DNA of 64,000 nucleotides, taken from Rhynchopus sp. YZ270_cl-10 (lineage: Eukaryota > Euglenozoa > Diplonemea > Diplonemida > Diplonemidae). The notes below the pieces were generated by a model that worked only from the letters and a program-made list of their open reading frames with translations, was not told the origin of the DNA and made no database searches. Position 1 is the stretch's first letter. Every line of letters starts with the position of its first letter. A program made the position numbers and the translations under genes. Location: NCBI GenBank assembly GCA_964035575.1, contig OZ037836.1:1178001-1242000 (forward strand), given 5' to 3'. Shown here one piece after another: positions 11,258 through 20,345 of this stretch.

Positions 11258-11733
11258 TCGACACTTGTCAACGAGGTGCAGTGTGACAGGAAGCTACCTC
11301 CAATGTGAGTCACAATGGACTCAGCACTGAGATCAAGTCTCGTCAACGAAGTGCGTGCCAAGAACCAATTCGGAATGACAGTCGCAACCTCCGCCTGCAG
11401 AAGCAAACACGCCACCTCAGGATCCTCCACACTCTCCAACGTCTCGGCTGTGATGTCGGTCACACCCAACGCATGAAGCTCTGCAATGGCTTCGTACTTC
11501 TGCGTTTTCGTGAGGATGATTGTGTCACCAGCACTCAGCTGCGTCATGTCCGCTCCTTCTCCCATCGCTTCGCCTCCGAAACTCATGCAAAAGCCGTCTT
11601 CAGGCAACCCCATTGCAGTCGCCACCTTCCGCCGCATCACCCCAAGTGTATCATCCTCACCCAGCTCGACCGTATGCTTCACTCCGTTCAACCCCTTGAT
11701 AGTCAAATCCATATTTGTGTCGCTCTGTATCAT
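11258..11733 (-). pseudogene. Ubl-LRR gene 1, N-terminal part
   Basis: This encodes the subtype A start (MIQSDTN then MDLTIKG), a ubiquitin-like domain of about 70 residues ending SAGDTIIL, the helical linker (AIAELHALGVTDIT...) and the first LRR. Translation then runs into the LINE at 11257. The second Met (MDLTIKG, eight codons in) is where subtypes B to D start and may be the true initiator. The rest of the gene is at 8161-8791. Confidence 0.85.
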
Positions 11734-12060
11734 AGGTAACGGAGGGTGATGGTGATGTGGAGAAGGTGAGGAGGTGTGGGGGAAATAAACAAGAGTTTCT
11801 TTTGTTGTAGGCCTCGAGCATGGTCATGCACGGATTCGGGTGTTTGCACGATGGCGAAGCAATGGGAGGTACATGTAACTATAGTAACATATAGCATTAC
11901 ATGTCTTGATGGGATTATCCGGAAACACGGGACATAGTTACATTTTCATTTTTCATTAGGAATTCATGTACTTTTTGCAGAGTATAAATATTCCCCTACG
12001 CCGTCTGCTTTAATCGTATGCAACGAAATAAAGGTGGGCAAGAGAGAGGAGCCTAGGGGG
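11734..12060 (-). promoter_or_regulatory. Subtype A upstream flank, conserved in three copies
   Basis: About 320 bp directly upstream of the gene 1 ATG is repeated almost unchanged upstream of gene 2 (13686-14020) and gene 9 (49338-49670), and partly upstream of gene 4 (17777-17845). On the minus strand it contains a TATA-like ggaatatttatactc about 250 bp before the ATG and a pyrimidine-rich leader (ctcctcaccttctccacatc). It also has tacatgtaa-type palindromes. Conservation could reflect promoter function or simply recent duplication; the sequence alone does not separate these. Confidence 0.45.
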
Positions 12061-12596
12061 AAGTATTCCACCCTTGAGTATCAGGTGTATCGTCACCAAG
12101 CACGTACCGCAGAAAAGTACGTTGTTCCCTTGGCAACTGCGTAGTGCAAGGCGGACTCGAGAAGTCATTTGCAGACAGCACATCTCACGCCTGGATGTCG
12201 CAGCTATGCCGTGTGCAATAAGCTGGCCTGACTCCAAGAATGAAACATTAAAATACAACAATGTCCCTTCTTCCGGATCATCCCCATCAAGATATCAAGA
12301 AGTACCCCAAACACTATCCCCCCTTGTAGAACTTGTGTGGATGTTATCATCAGCTTGTACCCCTTTATTACTCAATCGTACACGATCGATTTATCACATG
12401 ATTTTGTACTATTTGAGGTGCTTGGTGGTGTTGGTGGTTCAACTACCACCAAACACCATGAGGTCTGGTCTGGTGTGGGTAGGGGTCTTTGGTGGGTTAC
12501 TGTCAAGATTATCCGAACCAGAGGACGCAAGCAGACATACTGCCAGAGACCCTCCACCTCGGGGAGGTGCTGCCCTGCCACCAACACACCACGTCG
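12061..12596. other. Duplicated intergenic spacer between LRR genes 1 and 2
   Basis: Non-coding spacer that is largely repeated at 14020-15013, with insertions and deletions. The 300 bp at 14050-14340 that this copy lacks are partly present at 49690-49800. The last 80 bp before the LRR stop (about 12518-12596) are the conserved 3' flank of the family (aaccagaggacgcaagcaga onward), found next to nearly every member. Confidence 0.6.
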
Positions 12597-13685
12597 TCAT
12601 TGTGCGTGTCTCTGTCGCTTCTGGCTTTGCTCGGGGGATTCGTCTCTGCTTCGTTTCGGACGTGCTTCAACCACAAGCTTCCTCAGCTTGCCGTTCCTCA
12701 CTTCGTTGGACACAACACTGCTGCAGCCTGAAAGGTAAATGCTCGTCAACGAAGTGCAGTGCGCAGCAAAATGCGAAATATTAGAATAAATGTTCAAACG
12801 AATATGCGTCACATTGCTTAGTGGTGATAAATCTAGGGATGCTAAGTTGCTGCAAAACTGAAGGAACCACGCACCAACCTGCGTCACATTGCTGAGTGGT
12901 GATAAGTCGACGTTGGTTAAGCTGCTGCAGCCGCAAAGAAAGCTGTCACCAATCCGCGTCACGTTGCTGAATGGTGCTAAATCCAGGATCGTTAAGCTCT
13001 TGCAGTTCTGAAGGAAGCCCTCACCAACCTGCGTCACATTGCTGAGTGGTGGTAAAAAGATAGTGGTTAAGCTCTCGCAGCCGGAAAGAAAGCTATCATT
13101 AATCGACGTCACATTGCTGAGTGGGGATAAATCCAGGGTCGTTAAGCTGCTGCAGTTCTGAAGGAACCACACACCAACCTGCGTCACATTGCTCAACCCA
13201 GAGATGTCGATACTTGTCAACGAGGTGCAGTTGTACAGGAAGCTGTTTCCAATGCGAGTCACAATGGACTCAGCACTGAGATCAAGTCTCGTCAACGAAG
13301 TGCGTGCCAAGAACCCAATCGGAATGACAGTCGCAACCTCCGCCTGCAGAAGCAAACACGCCACCTCAGGATCCCTCACACTCTTCAACTTCTCGGCTGT
13401 GATGTCGGTCTCACCCAACGCATGAAGCTCTGCAATGGCTTCGTACTTCTGCGACGCCTTCGTGAGGATGATTGTGTCACCAGCACTCAGCTGCGTCATG
13501 TCCGCTCCTTCTCCCATCGCTTCGCCTCCGAAACTCATGCAAAAGCTGTCTTCAGGCAACCCCACTGCAGTCGCCACCTTCTGCCGCATCACCGCAAGTG
13601 TGTCATCCTCACCCAGCTCGACCGTATGCTTCACTCCGTTCAACCCCTTGATAGTCAAATCCATATTTGTGTCGCTCTGTATCAT
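12597..13685 (-). CDS. Ubl-LRR gene 2, 362 aa, intact, subtype A
   Basis: Residues 1-75 form a ubiquitin-like domain (MDLTIKG from residue 8, Gly-Glu-Asp-Asp-Thr, ending Ser-Ala-Gly-Asp-Thr-Ile-Ile-Leu). Residues 80-125 are a helical linker, then eight LRRs of about 25 residues in the BspA/LRR_5 style (NVTxIGxxFLxxC). The tail KRSRDESPEQSQKRQRHAQ looks like a bipartite nuclear localisation signal. The Gly-Gly C-terminus of true ubiquitin is absent, so this is a fixed Ubl domain, not a processed tag. Ubl-LRR proteins can act as adaptors in ubiquitin pathways; that role and nuclear location are inference. Start: first Met of the frame; Met8 is the alternative. It has two LRRs more than most siblings. 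Confidence 0.85.
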   Translation of the reverse strand: MIQSDTNMDLTIKGLNGVKHTVELGEDDTLAVMRQKVATAVGLPEDSFCMSFGGEAMGEGADMTQLSAGDTIILTKASQKYEAIAELHALGETDITAEKLKSVRDPEVACLLLQAEVATVIPIGFLARTSLTRLDLSAESIVTRIGNSFLYNCTSLTSIDISGLSNVTQVGVWFLQNCSSLTTLDLSPLSNVTSINDSFLSGCESLTTIFLPPLSNVTQVGEGFLQNCKSLTILDLAPFSNVTRIGDSFLCGCSSLTNVDLSPLSNVTQVGAWFLQFCSNLASLDLSPLSNVTHIRLNIYSNISHFAAHCTSLTSIYLSGCSSVVSNEVRNGKLRKLVVEARPKRSRDESPEQSQKRQRHAQ

Positions 13686-15013
13686 AGGTAACGGAGGGTG
13701 ATGGTGATGTGGAGAAGGTGAGGAGGTGTGGGGGAAATAAACAAGAGTTTCTTTTGTTTTAGGCCTCGAGCATGGTCATGCACGGATTCGGGTGTTTGCA
13801 CGATGGCGAAGCAATGGGAGGTACATGGAATACTATAGTTCCATATAACATTACATGTCTTGATGGGATCATCCGCAAAGATGGGACATAGTTACATTTT
13901 CATTTTTCATTAGGAATTCATGTACTTTTTGCAGAGTATAAATATTCCCCTACGCCGTCTGCTTTAATCGTATGCAACGAAATAAAGGTGGGCAAGAGAG
14001 AGGAGCCTAGGGGGAAGTGTTCCACTCTTGAGTATCAGGTGGATCGTCACCAAGCACGTACCGCAGAAACGTACGTTGTACCAAGAACCATCGCCAATGG
14101 AGGGGGTGGGTGCGAAGGTTGTTCTGTCCTGAATCCCGAGCTTTTCGCACGCAAATAGTCTTTTCACTAGCCTTCAAACGCTCTGCCCTATGTGCATGAC
14201 CACTCTTGCAGCAAGACGAACACTCTTTCGGCAGAAGGTCTGATTCAAAGAAGACTTGGTGAAGCAGGGTGGGGAACAATTCTGCGATTTGTTGTTGAGA
14301 ACTGCGAGGCGAAATAACATTGTTCTCGGGGTGTGGTGGGGAGCGGCTGGTTGCATGACGGGGTCATAACAGGTCCAAGCATCCTTGGAACATCGGGGGT
14401 GCCGATCACACCTACGAACCAGCAGTGGAGGATACGACACACACTGCGCGAGAGTGTCAGCCAAGCGCTGGCCCCTTGGCAACCGCGAAGTGCAAGGCGG
14501 ACTCGAGAAGTCATTTGCAGACAGCACATCTCACGCCTGGATGTGGCAGCTCTTCCGTGTGCAATAAGCTGGCCTCACTCCAAGAATGAAAAATTAAAAT
14601 ATAAGAATGTCCCGTCTTTCCGGATCATCCCCATCAAGATATCAAGAAGTACCCCAAACACTATCCCCCCTTGTAGAACTTGTGTGGATGTTATCATCAG
14701 CTTGTACCCCTTTTATTACTCAATCGTACACGATGTATCACATGATTTTGCCTTATCTGAGCTGCTTGGTGGTGTTGGTTGTTTCACTACCACCAAACTT
14801 CACTAAACACCACCAAACTTTAGGCAAAATCAGGTGTTGGTGCATGTAATATTACATGCTACATGTAACGTTACGTGAGGTCTGGTCTGGGTGTGAGTAG
14901 GGGCTTTGGTGGGACACGGTCAATATTATCCGAACCAGAGGACGCAAGCAGACATACTGCCAGAGACCCTCCACCTCGGGGAGGCGCTGCCCTGCCACCA
15001 ACACACCACGTCG
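13686..15013. other. Upstream flank of gene 2 and spacer to gene 3
   Basis: 13686-14020 is the subtype A upstream flank. 14050-14340 is a block partly shared with 49690-49800. 14455-15013 repeats the spacer at 12115-12596. A palindromic tacatgtaa/ttacatgta cluster lies near 14840-14880. I see no supported gene; frames on the plus strand near 14333-14849 are shadows of the duplicated non-coding spacer. Confidence 0.55.
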
Positions 15014-15928
15014 TCATTGTGCGTGTCTCTGTCGCTTCTGGCTTTGCTCGGGGGATTCGTCTCTGCTTCGTTTCGGACGTGCTTCAACCACAAGCTTACT
15101 CAACTCGCCGTTCCTCACTTCGTTGGACACAACACTGCTGCAGCCGGAAAGGTAAATGCTCGTCAACGAAGTGCAGTTCTCAGCAAATTGCGTATTATGA
15201 GTAAAAATATTCAGACGAATATGCGTCACATTACTTAGTGGGGATAAATCCAGGGTTGTTAAGCTCCTGCAGTTCTGAAGGAAGCTCGCACCAACCTGCG
15301 TCACATTGCTGAGTGCTGATAAATCGATAGTGGTAAAGCTCTCGCAGCCGTCAAGAAAGCCATCATTAATCGACGTCACGTTCCTGAGTGGGGATAAATC
15401 CAGGGTCGTTAAGCGACTGCATAGCCCAAGGAAGCCCTCACCAACCTGCGTCACATTGCTCAACCCAGAGAGGTCGACACTTGTCAACGAGGTGCACTCT
15501 CCCAGGAAGCAGTCTCCAATGTGAGTCACAATGGACTCAGCACTGAGATCAAGTCTCGTCAACGAAGTGTCCGACAAGAAGTAATGCGGAATGACAGTCG
15601 CAACCTCCGCCTGCAGAAGCAAACACGCCACCTCAGGATCCTCCACACTCTCCAACTTCTCGGCTGTGATGTCGGTCACACCCAACGCATGAAGCTCTGC
15701 AATGGCTTCTTGCTTCTGCGTTTTCGTGAGGATGATTGTGTCACCAGCACTCAGCTGCGTCATGTCCGCTCCTTCTCCCATCGCTTCGCCTCCGAAACTC
15801 ATGCAAAAGCCGTCTTCAGGCAACCCCATTGCAGTCGCCACCTTCCGCCGCAAGTCCTCCACTGTGTCATCTTCACCCACCTCGACTGTGTGCTGATTCG
15901 TGTCGAAACCCTTGATGTTCAGGTCCAT
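15014..15928 (-). CDS. Ubl-LRR gene 3, 304 aa, intact, subtype B
   Basis: The start is MDLNIKGFDTNQHTVEVGED, preceded by an A-rich leader (acaaaaccacaacaaagac), a good eukaryotic start context. Ubl domain at 1-70, linker at 72-117, six LRRs, and the basic tail ending QKRQRHAQ. Compared with gene 2, two LRRs are absent and the N-terminal 25 residues are of a different subtype, while the linker and tail are nearly identical. That mosaic pattern fits gene conversion within the array. A nuclear, ubiquitin-related adaptor is a reasonable guess but unproven. Confidence 0.85.
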   Translation of the reverse strand: MDLNIKGFDTNQHTVEVGEDDTVEDLRRKVATAMGLPEDGFCMSFGGEAMGEGADMTQLSAGDTIILTKTQKQEAIAELHALGVTDITAEKLESVEDPEVACLLLQAEVATVIPHYFLSDTSLTRLDLSAESIVTHIGDCFLGECTSLTSVDLSGLSNVTQVGEGFLGLCSRLTTLDLSPLRNVTSINDGFLDGCESFTTIDLSALSNVTQVGASFLQNCRSLTTLDLSPLSNVTHIRLNIFTHNTQFAENCTSLTSIYLSGCSSVVSNEVRNGELSKLVVEARPKRSRDESPEQSQKRQRHAQ

Positions 15929-16837
15929 GTCTTTGTTGTGGTTTTGTGTTCTGATCTCTGTGTGTGGTGGTGGTGTGTGCAGTCCTTTTCAAGAACCATG
16001 CAATATCATCCTCAACACAACGCAACAACGGAACAAACAAGAATGCGATCTCGAAAGCCTTGTATGAGCACACATCATACGCACAACACCTTCGCTTTGC
16101 TGTCACTACATCGAAGGTGCAGGCTGTCCGCACCAGAGCAGTTGCTGTGAATCTGGGAAAGCTCAAAGGGGAGAGTGATGGGGCATTCACGTCGCACTTC
16201 GCAACACCAAGCCCCGGGTACGTCATGCCATCGTGCGGGAGGTGTTCCGCAAGCTGCAGCACCGCACAAGAACGTGCCACCCACGTCTCCATCTTGTTCG
16301 TGCCTGAGCAGGTCTGTGCTGCCCTCTTCTACCCGCAAGACCAGTATCCGGAGGACTGGCACTCAGCGTACGCCCCAAGCACAGCAAAGCGCATCCTCCC
16401 CCCTGAGTCCCCCCAGTCACACCATCAAGTGAAAGCACGATATCAGTGCATCAGAGCACACAACGGAAGCCACTCGCCTCCGTCATCACACCTTACACCT
16501 CTTCGTGCAAAGCTACCAAGAAGACAGTGAAAGACCACGTGGTGTCAACGAGTTCAGAATGATGAAGTACAGAAAAAAAAGGGGGTTGGGCGTGGAGGTA
16601 CGTTGTAATGAACAAGACATGGGTTTTTGTGGGGATTCTTTTGCAGCACAGAGTAAAATAACACAATGTGTGGAACGTCTTGCTCAGCAGAGCTGTCCTC
16701 TCGCACCAAGTAGTAGTCTGTGCCACGGTGAGCAAGACTGTGGCCCTCTTCTTCTCCGAACCAGAGGACGCAAGCAGACATACTGCCAGAGACCCTCCAC
16801 CTCGGGGAGGTGCTGCCCTGCCACCAACACCACGTCG
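15929..16837. other. Subtype B upstream flank and spacer to gene 4
   Basis: 15929-15990 is the subtype B/C leader flank (minus strand: cacacagagatcagaacaca), also found upstream of genes 5, 6, 7, 8 and 10. 16378-16640 is duplicated at about 25676-25935. 16640-16837 includes the 3' flank of the LRR family (gcagcacagagtaaaataac onward), shared with genes 5 and 7. No supported gene between. Confidence 0.55.
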
Positions 16838-17776
16838 TCATTGTGCGTGTCGACGTCGCTTCTGGCTTTGCTCGGGGGATTCGTCTCTGCTTCGTTTCGG
16901 ACGTGCTTCAACCACAAGCTTACTCAGCTTCTTGTCCTTCCTCACTTCGTTGGACACAACACTGCTGCAGCCGGAAAGGTAAATGCTCGTCAACGAAGTG
17001 CAGCGCGCAGCAAAATGCGTATTCTGAGTAAAAATATTCAGACGAATATGCGTCACATTGCTGAGTGCTGACAAATCCAGGGTCGTTAAGCTGCTGCAGT
17101 TCTGAAGGAAGCTCGCACCAACCTGCGTCACATTGCTGAGTGATGATAAATCGATAGTGGTTAAGCTCTCGCAGCCGTCAAGAAAGCTATCATTAATCGA
17201 CGTCACGTTCCTGAGTGGGGATAAATCCAGGGTCGTTAAGCTCCTGCAGTTCTGAAGGAACCACACACCAACCTGCGTCACATTGCTCAACCCAGAGAGG
17301 TCGACACTTGTCAACGAGGTGCACTCTCCCAGGAAGCAGTCTCCAATGTGAGTCACAATGGACTCAGCACTGAGATCAAGTCTCGTCAACGAAGTGCCTG
17401 ACAAGAAGTTATCCGGAATGACAGTCGCAACCTCCGCCTGCAGAAGAAAACACGCCACCTCAGGATCCCTCACACTCTCCAACTTCTCGGCTGTGATGTC
17501 GGTCACACCCAACGCATGAAGCTCTGCAATGGCTTCGTACTTCTTCGTCTTCGTGAGGATGATTGTGTCACCAGCACTCAGCTGCGTCATGTCCGCTCCT
17601 TCTCCCATCGCTTCGCCTCCGAAACTCATGCAAAAGCTGTCTTCAGGCAACCCCACTGCAGTCGCCACCTTCTGCCGCATCACCACAAGTGTGTCATCCT
17701 CACCCAGCTCGACCGTATGCTTCACTCCGTTCAACCCCTTGATAGTCAAATCCATATTTGTGTCGCTCTGTATCAT
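16838..17776 (-). CDS. Ubl-LRR gene 4, 312 aa, intact, subtype A
   Basis: Subtype A N-terminus (MIQSDTN, MDLTIKG), Ubl domain, linker, six LRRs and the basic tail ending QKRRRHAQ. One variation is EVRKDKKLSKL in place of EVRNGKLRKL before the tail, a form also seen in genes 6, 8 and 10. Repeats 2 to 5 are very close to those of gene 3 despite the different N-terminal subtype, again a mosaic. Upstream, only the first 70 bp of the subtype A flank remain before a T-run at 17843-17860 and unrelated DNA. Confidence 0.85.
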   Translation of the reverse strand: MIQSDTNMDLTIKGLNGVKHTVELGEDDTLVVMRQKVATAVGLPEDSFCMSFGGEAMGEGADMTQLSAGDTIILTKTKKYEAIAELHALGVTDITAEKLESVRDPEVACFLLQAEVATVIPDNFLSGTSLTRLDLSAESIVTHIGDCFLGECTSLTSVDLSGLSNVTQVGVWFLQNCRSLTTLDLSPLRNVTSINDSFLDGCESLTTIDLSSLSNVTQVGASFLQNCSSLTTLDLSALSNVTHIRLNIFTQNTHFAARCTSLTSIYLSGCSSVVSNEVRKDKKLSKLVVEARPKRSRDESPEQSQKRRRHAQ

Positions 17777-18236
17777 AGGTAACGGAGGGTGATGGTGATG
17801 TGGAGAAGGTGAGGAGGTGTGGGGGAAATAAACAAGAGTTTCTTTTTTTTTTTTTTTTTTGGGGGGATGCGTCCAATGGAAATCACGTCAGTAGTCTAGA
17901 ATGTAGGTTTTATTATTTTGGCCTCGAGCAGGGTCGTGCACGGATTCAGGGTTTTTGGGAAATGTGGGGTCATGATGTCATTCCATTCACAGCGTCGACC
18001 TCCACCACACCAAAAACCACACACTTTTTGGGGTCTACCATATTCTGCGCAAGAATTACCCCCCGTTCATCAGATTCACGCTCCACCTTTATCACTTTTA
18101 TCACTCCAGCAGCACAAAAGTGTCACTTGTCGTTCCCTCACCCCCCTTCTTGTAGTTGTTTGATGCGTTGACGCTTCCACACGACGTGACACTTTTTGCT
18201 CACAAAGTAGTGTGCGTAAAAAAAAAAAGAACGCCC
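17777..18236. other. Spacer with partial subtype A flank and low-complexity DNA
   Basis: After 70 bp of subtype A upstream flank there is a T-run, then a block around 17925-17960 that resembles the cctcgagcatggtcatgcac segment of the full flank. The remainder is not recognisable. Short frames here lack homology I can see. Confidence 0.45.
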
Positions 18237-18647
18237 CTAGACCCTCTCGGTGAGACACATCACTGCAACATTAATTGAAAGCGTGACAAGGAAGACTGCT
18301 AGCGCCACCGGGACACCGAGGACCTGTATGTCATACTCAGGGACGTTAGCGGGGAAGTACGTTCCCCCGTAGGTGGCCCGGGTAAGGGCAGCGAAGACAA
18401 AGCCGGTAGGTTCGATACTAAGGAGCATTGCCGCGTGGCGCACAGATGGGTATGGGGCTGCGAGCATCCACACCACGTACGCGGACAGTGCAACATTGCA
18501 GGCCAGCTGCCAGACAATGTGGAAGCGGGCGTGCGGCTCAATTGTCTCGTTCCAGACGTGTGTGGCGTTCAATTCCGCACCCAAATTAAACAGCACCGTA
18601 AACACTGCCACCCCCATCAACACAAAACGGCTTTGTTGGATTAGCAT
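18237..18647 (-). CDS. Small four-helix membrane protein, DUF6640-like
   Basis: A 136-codon gene starting at MLIQQSRFVLMGVAV. Four hydrophobic segments are visible (about residues 8-24, 42-62, 68-88 and 110-130), so an integral membrane protein is likely. The motif Asn-Ala-Thr-His-Val-Trp-Asn ... Pro-His-Ala-Arg-Phe-His-x2-Trp-Gln is typical of small proteins annotated as DUF6640 or related four-helix families, usually of unknown function. An upstream in-frame extension to 18800 is rich in Phe and Pro and is probably leader. It is not part of the LRR family and appears to be single copy here. The short T-rich 3' region follows at 18200-18236. Confidence 0.6.
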   Translation of the reverse strand: MLIQQSRFVLMGVAVFTVLFNLGAELNATHVWNETIEPHARFHIVWQLACNVALSAYVVWMLAAPYPSVRHAAMLLSIEPTGFVFAALTRATYGGTYFPANVPEYDIQVLGVPVALAVFLVTLSINVAVMCLTERV

Positions 18648-19363
18648 TTTAGGGTTTTTATCTGAAAAAATATTTGGAAAAAAAATGGGTCGCGGGGGGG
18701 AGAATGAAGGCGAGGCGCAGCAAAAAATAAAGTGAAGTTGATAGTGCAAAACGCCCCTGGGACGCAGGCACTGACACTCCGCGGGTATCTTCAGAAACAA
18801 AAGAAAGTTTTATAAGATGACCCTAAGACTCTCATTTGCTTAGTCACCTTCGTCACATTCGTTATCGCACAGCATCAGCTGCGCTGGTTTCCACCACTCT
18901 GTCGGCAGGGATGACGTCTTTTCCCCAGCCGGAGCTCGAAAATTTTTGGACAAAAACAAAGCTGCAAACCCACAGGCTTGGGTGGGGGCTGTGGTGTGTG
19001 GAAAGGCAAAAAAAAAGGGGGGGAAGAAAGCGGGGAAACAACTATAGAGTATGGTGGTATCCTCAAACATTTTGTCCTTGACATAATCTAAAAAGAAATA
19101 TCTAATTTTGGTTAACCACGCAGAAAAGGTAGTGGCTGAAATACAAAGCCCGCTCGTGACAGTGTACCTTGGTACAGTGCTACATCCATTTCGTGGTTTA
19201 CATCTGAAAAATGCACAAAACACGCAGTACAGGAGTTTGACCCTCATCCACATATCTCCCATCTGCACACTGCGGACTTTTTCAACGAAGCCGTTTCCTC
19301 CCCCTCTCCTCCGTTTCCTGTCGCCCCACAGTCTCGGTGCTGTTAAATGCGGCCTATGGTGGG
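18648..19363. other. Spacer with no confident gene
   Basis: A block at about 18812-18880 (ataagatgaccctaag onward) recurs at 57031-57110. Minus-strand frames run through this region into the tandem repeat downstream and read as a long chimera; the piece around 19100-19300 has protein-like composition but I recognise nothing in it. Confidence 0.35.
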
Positions 19364-20345
19364 CTGGTCTGCAAGCTCGGAAGACTGCACAGATGATCAA
19401 AAGGTGTCTGTCAAAATCCATAGACAGCGTGCAATGCAACCCGCTGTCAAGACTCTGATCAAGCGGGAACCGACATAGTTTCTTTTGCTCAGCTTTCCCT
19501 CCCCCCATCCCCCCATCCCACTTCATTCCCCACAATGCGGAGTTGTTCTCTGCAGAGTCTTCCGAAGGAGCGCCTTGCAGTCTGCCAGGCTCAACCCCCC
19601 TGCCCCTGTGCTCTCTGCCAGGTAGAGGAGGTAGGGAAGGTTCGGGAAGTGTGTGCGGTCGTGCTGGTGATGCGGCTTGTGGTCGGCTGGTCTGCAAGCT
19701 CGGAAGACTGCACAGATGATCAAAAGGTGTCTGCCAAAATCCATAGACAGCGTGCAATGCCAAAACTCTGCTCAAGCGGGAACCGAAATAGTTTATTTTG
19801 CTCAGCTTTCCCTCCCCCCATCCCCCCATCCCATTTCATTCCCCACAATGCGGAGTTGTTCTCTGCAGAGTCCTCCGAAGGAGCGCCTTGCAGTCTGCCA
19901 GGCTCAACCCCCCTGCCCCTGTGCTCTCTGCCAGGTAGAGGAGGTAGGGAAGGTTCGGGAAGTGTGTGCGGTCGTGCTGGTGATGCGGCTTGTGGTCGGC
20001 TGGTCTGCAAGCTCGGAAGACTGCACAGATGATCAAAAGGTGTCTGCCAAAATCCATAGACAGCGTGCAATGCCAAAACTCTGCTCAAGCGGGAACCGAA
20101 ATAGTTTATTTTGCTCAGCTTTCCCTCCCCCCATCCCCCCATCCCATTTCATTCCCCACAATGCGGAGTTGTTCTCTGCAGAGTCCTCCGAAGGAGCGCC
20201 TTGCAGTCTGCCAGGCTCAACCCCCCTGCCCCTGTGCTCTCTGCCAGGTAGAGGAGGTAGGGAAGGTTCGGGAAGTGTGTGCGGAAGTGTGCGGTCGTGC
20301 GCAGTGCCCTGCGAAAGGCGGTGCTGGTGATGCGGCCTGTGGGTG
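19364..20345. repeat. 313 bp tandem duplication of the 3' end of the coiled-coil gene
   Basis: The block atgcggagttgttctctgca starts at 19535, 19848 and 20161, an exact 313 bp period, with a fourth, diverged piece near 19364-19480. Each unit holds the last 50 or so codons and stop of the gene at 20149-21717 plus its downstream DNA. The gene therefore has two or three extra copies of its 3' end behind it. Near identity implies recent unequal exchange or replication slippage. Confidence 0.8.

Noticed and set aside
9383-11330. Plus-strand Ser/Pro-rich frames opposite the truncated LINE
   Set aside because: Antisense of the LINE polyprotein; composition is explained by the sense codons.
11305-11739. 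Plus-strand frames opposite the LRR genes that recur at every copy
   Set aside because: They recur only because the sense genes are duplicated; no start context or independent conservation.
18840-19829. 329-codon minus-strand frame
   Set aside because: A read-through of tandemly copied 3' ends of the coiled-coil gene joined to spacer; not a gene of its own.
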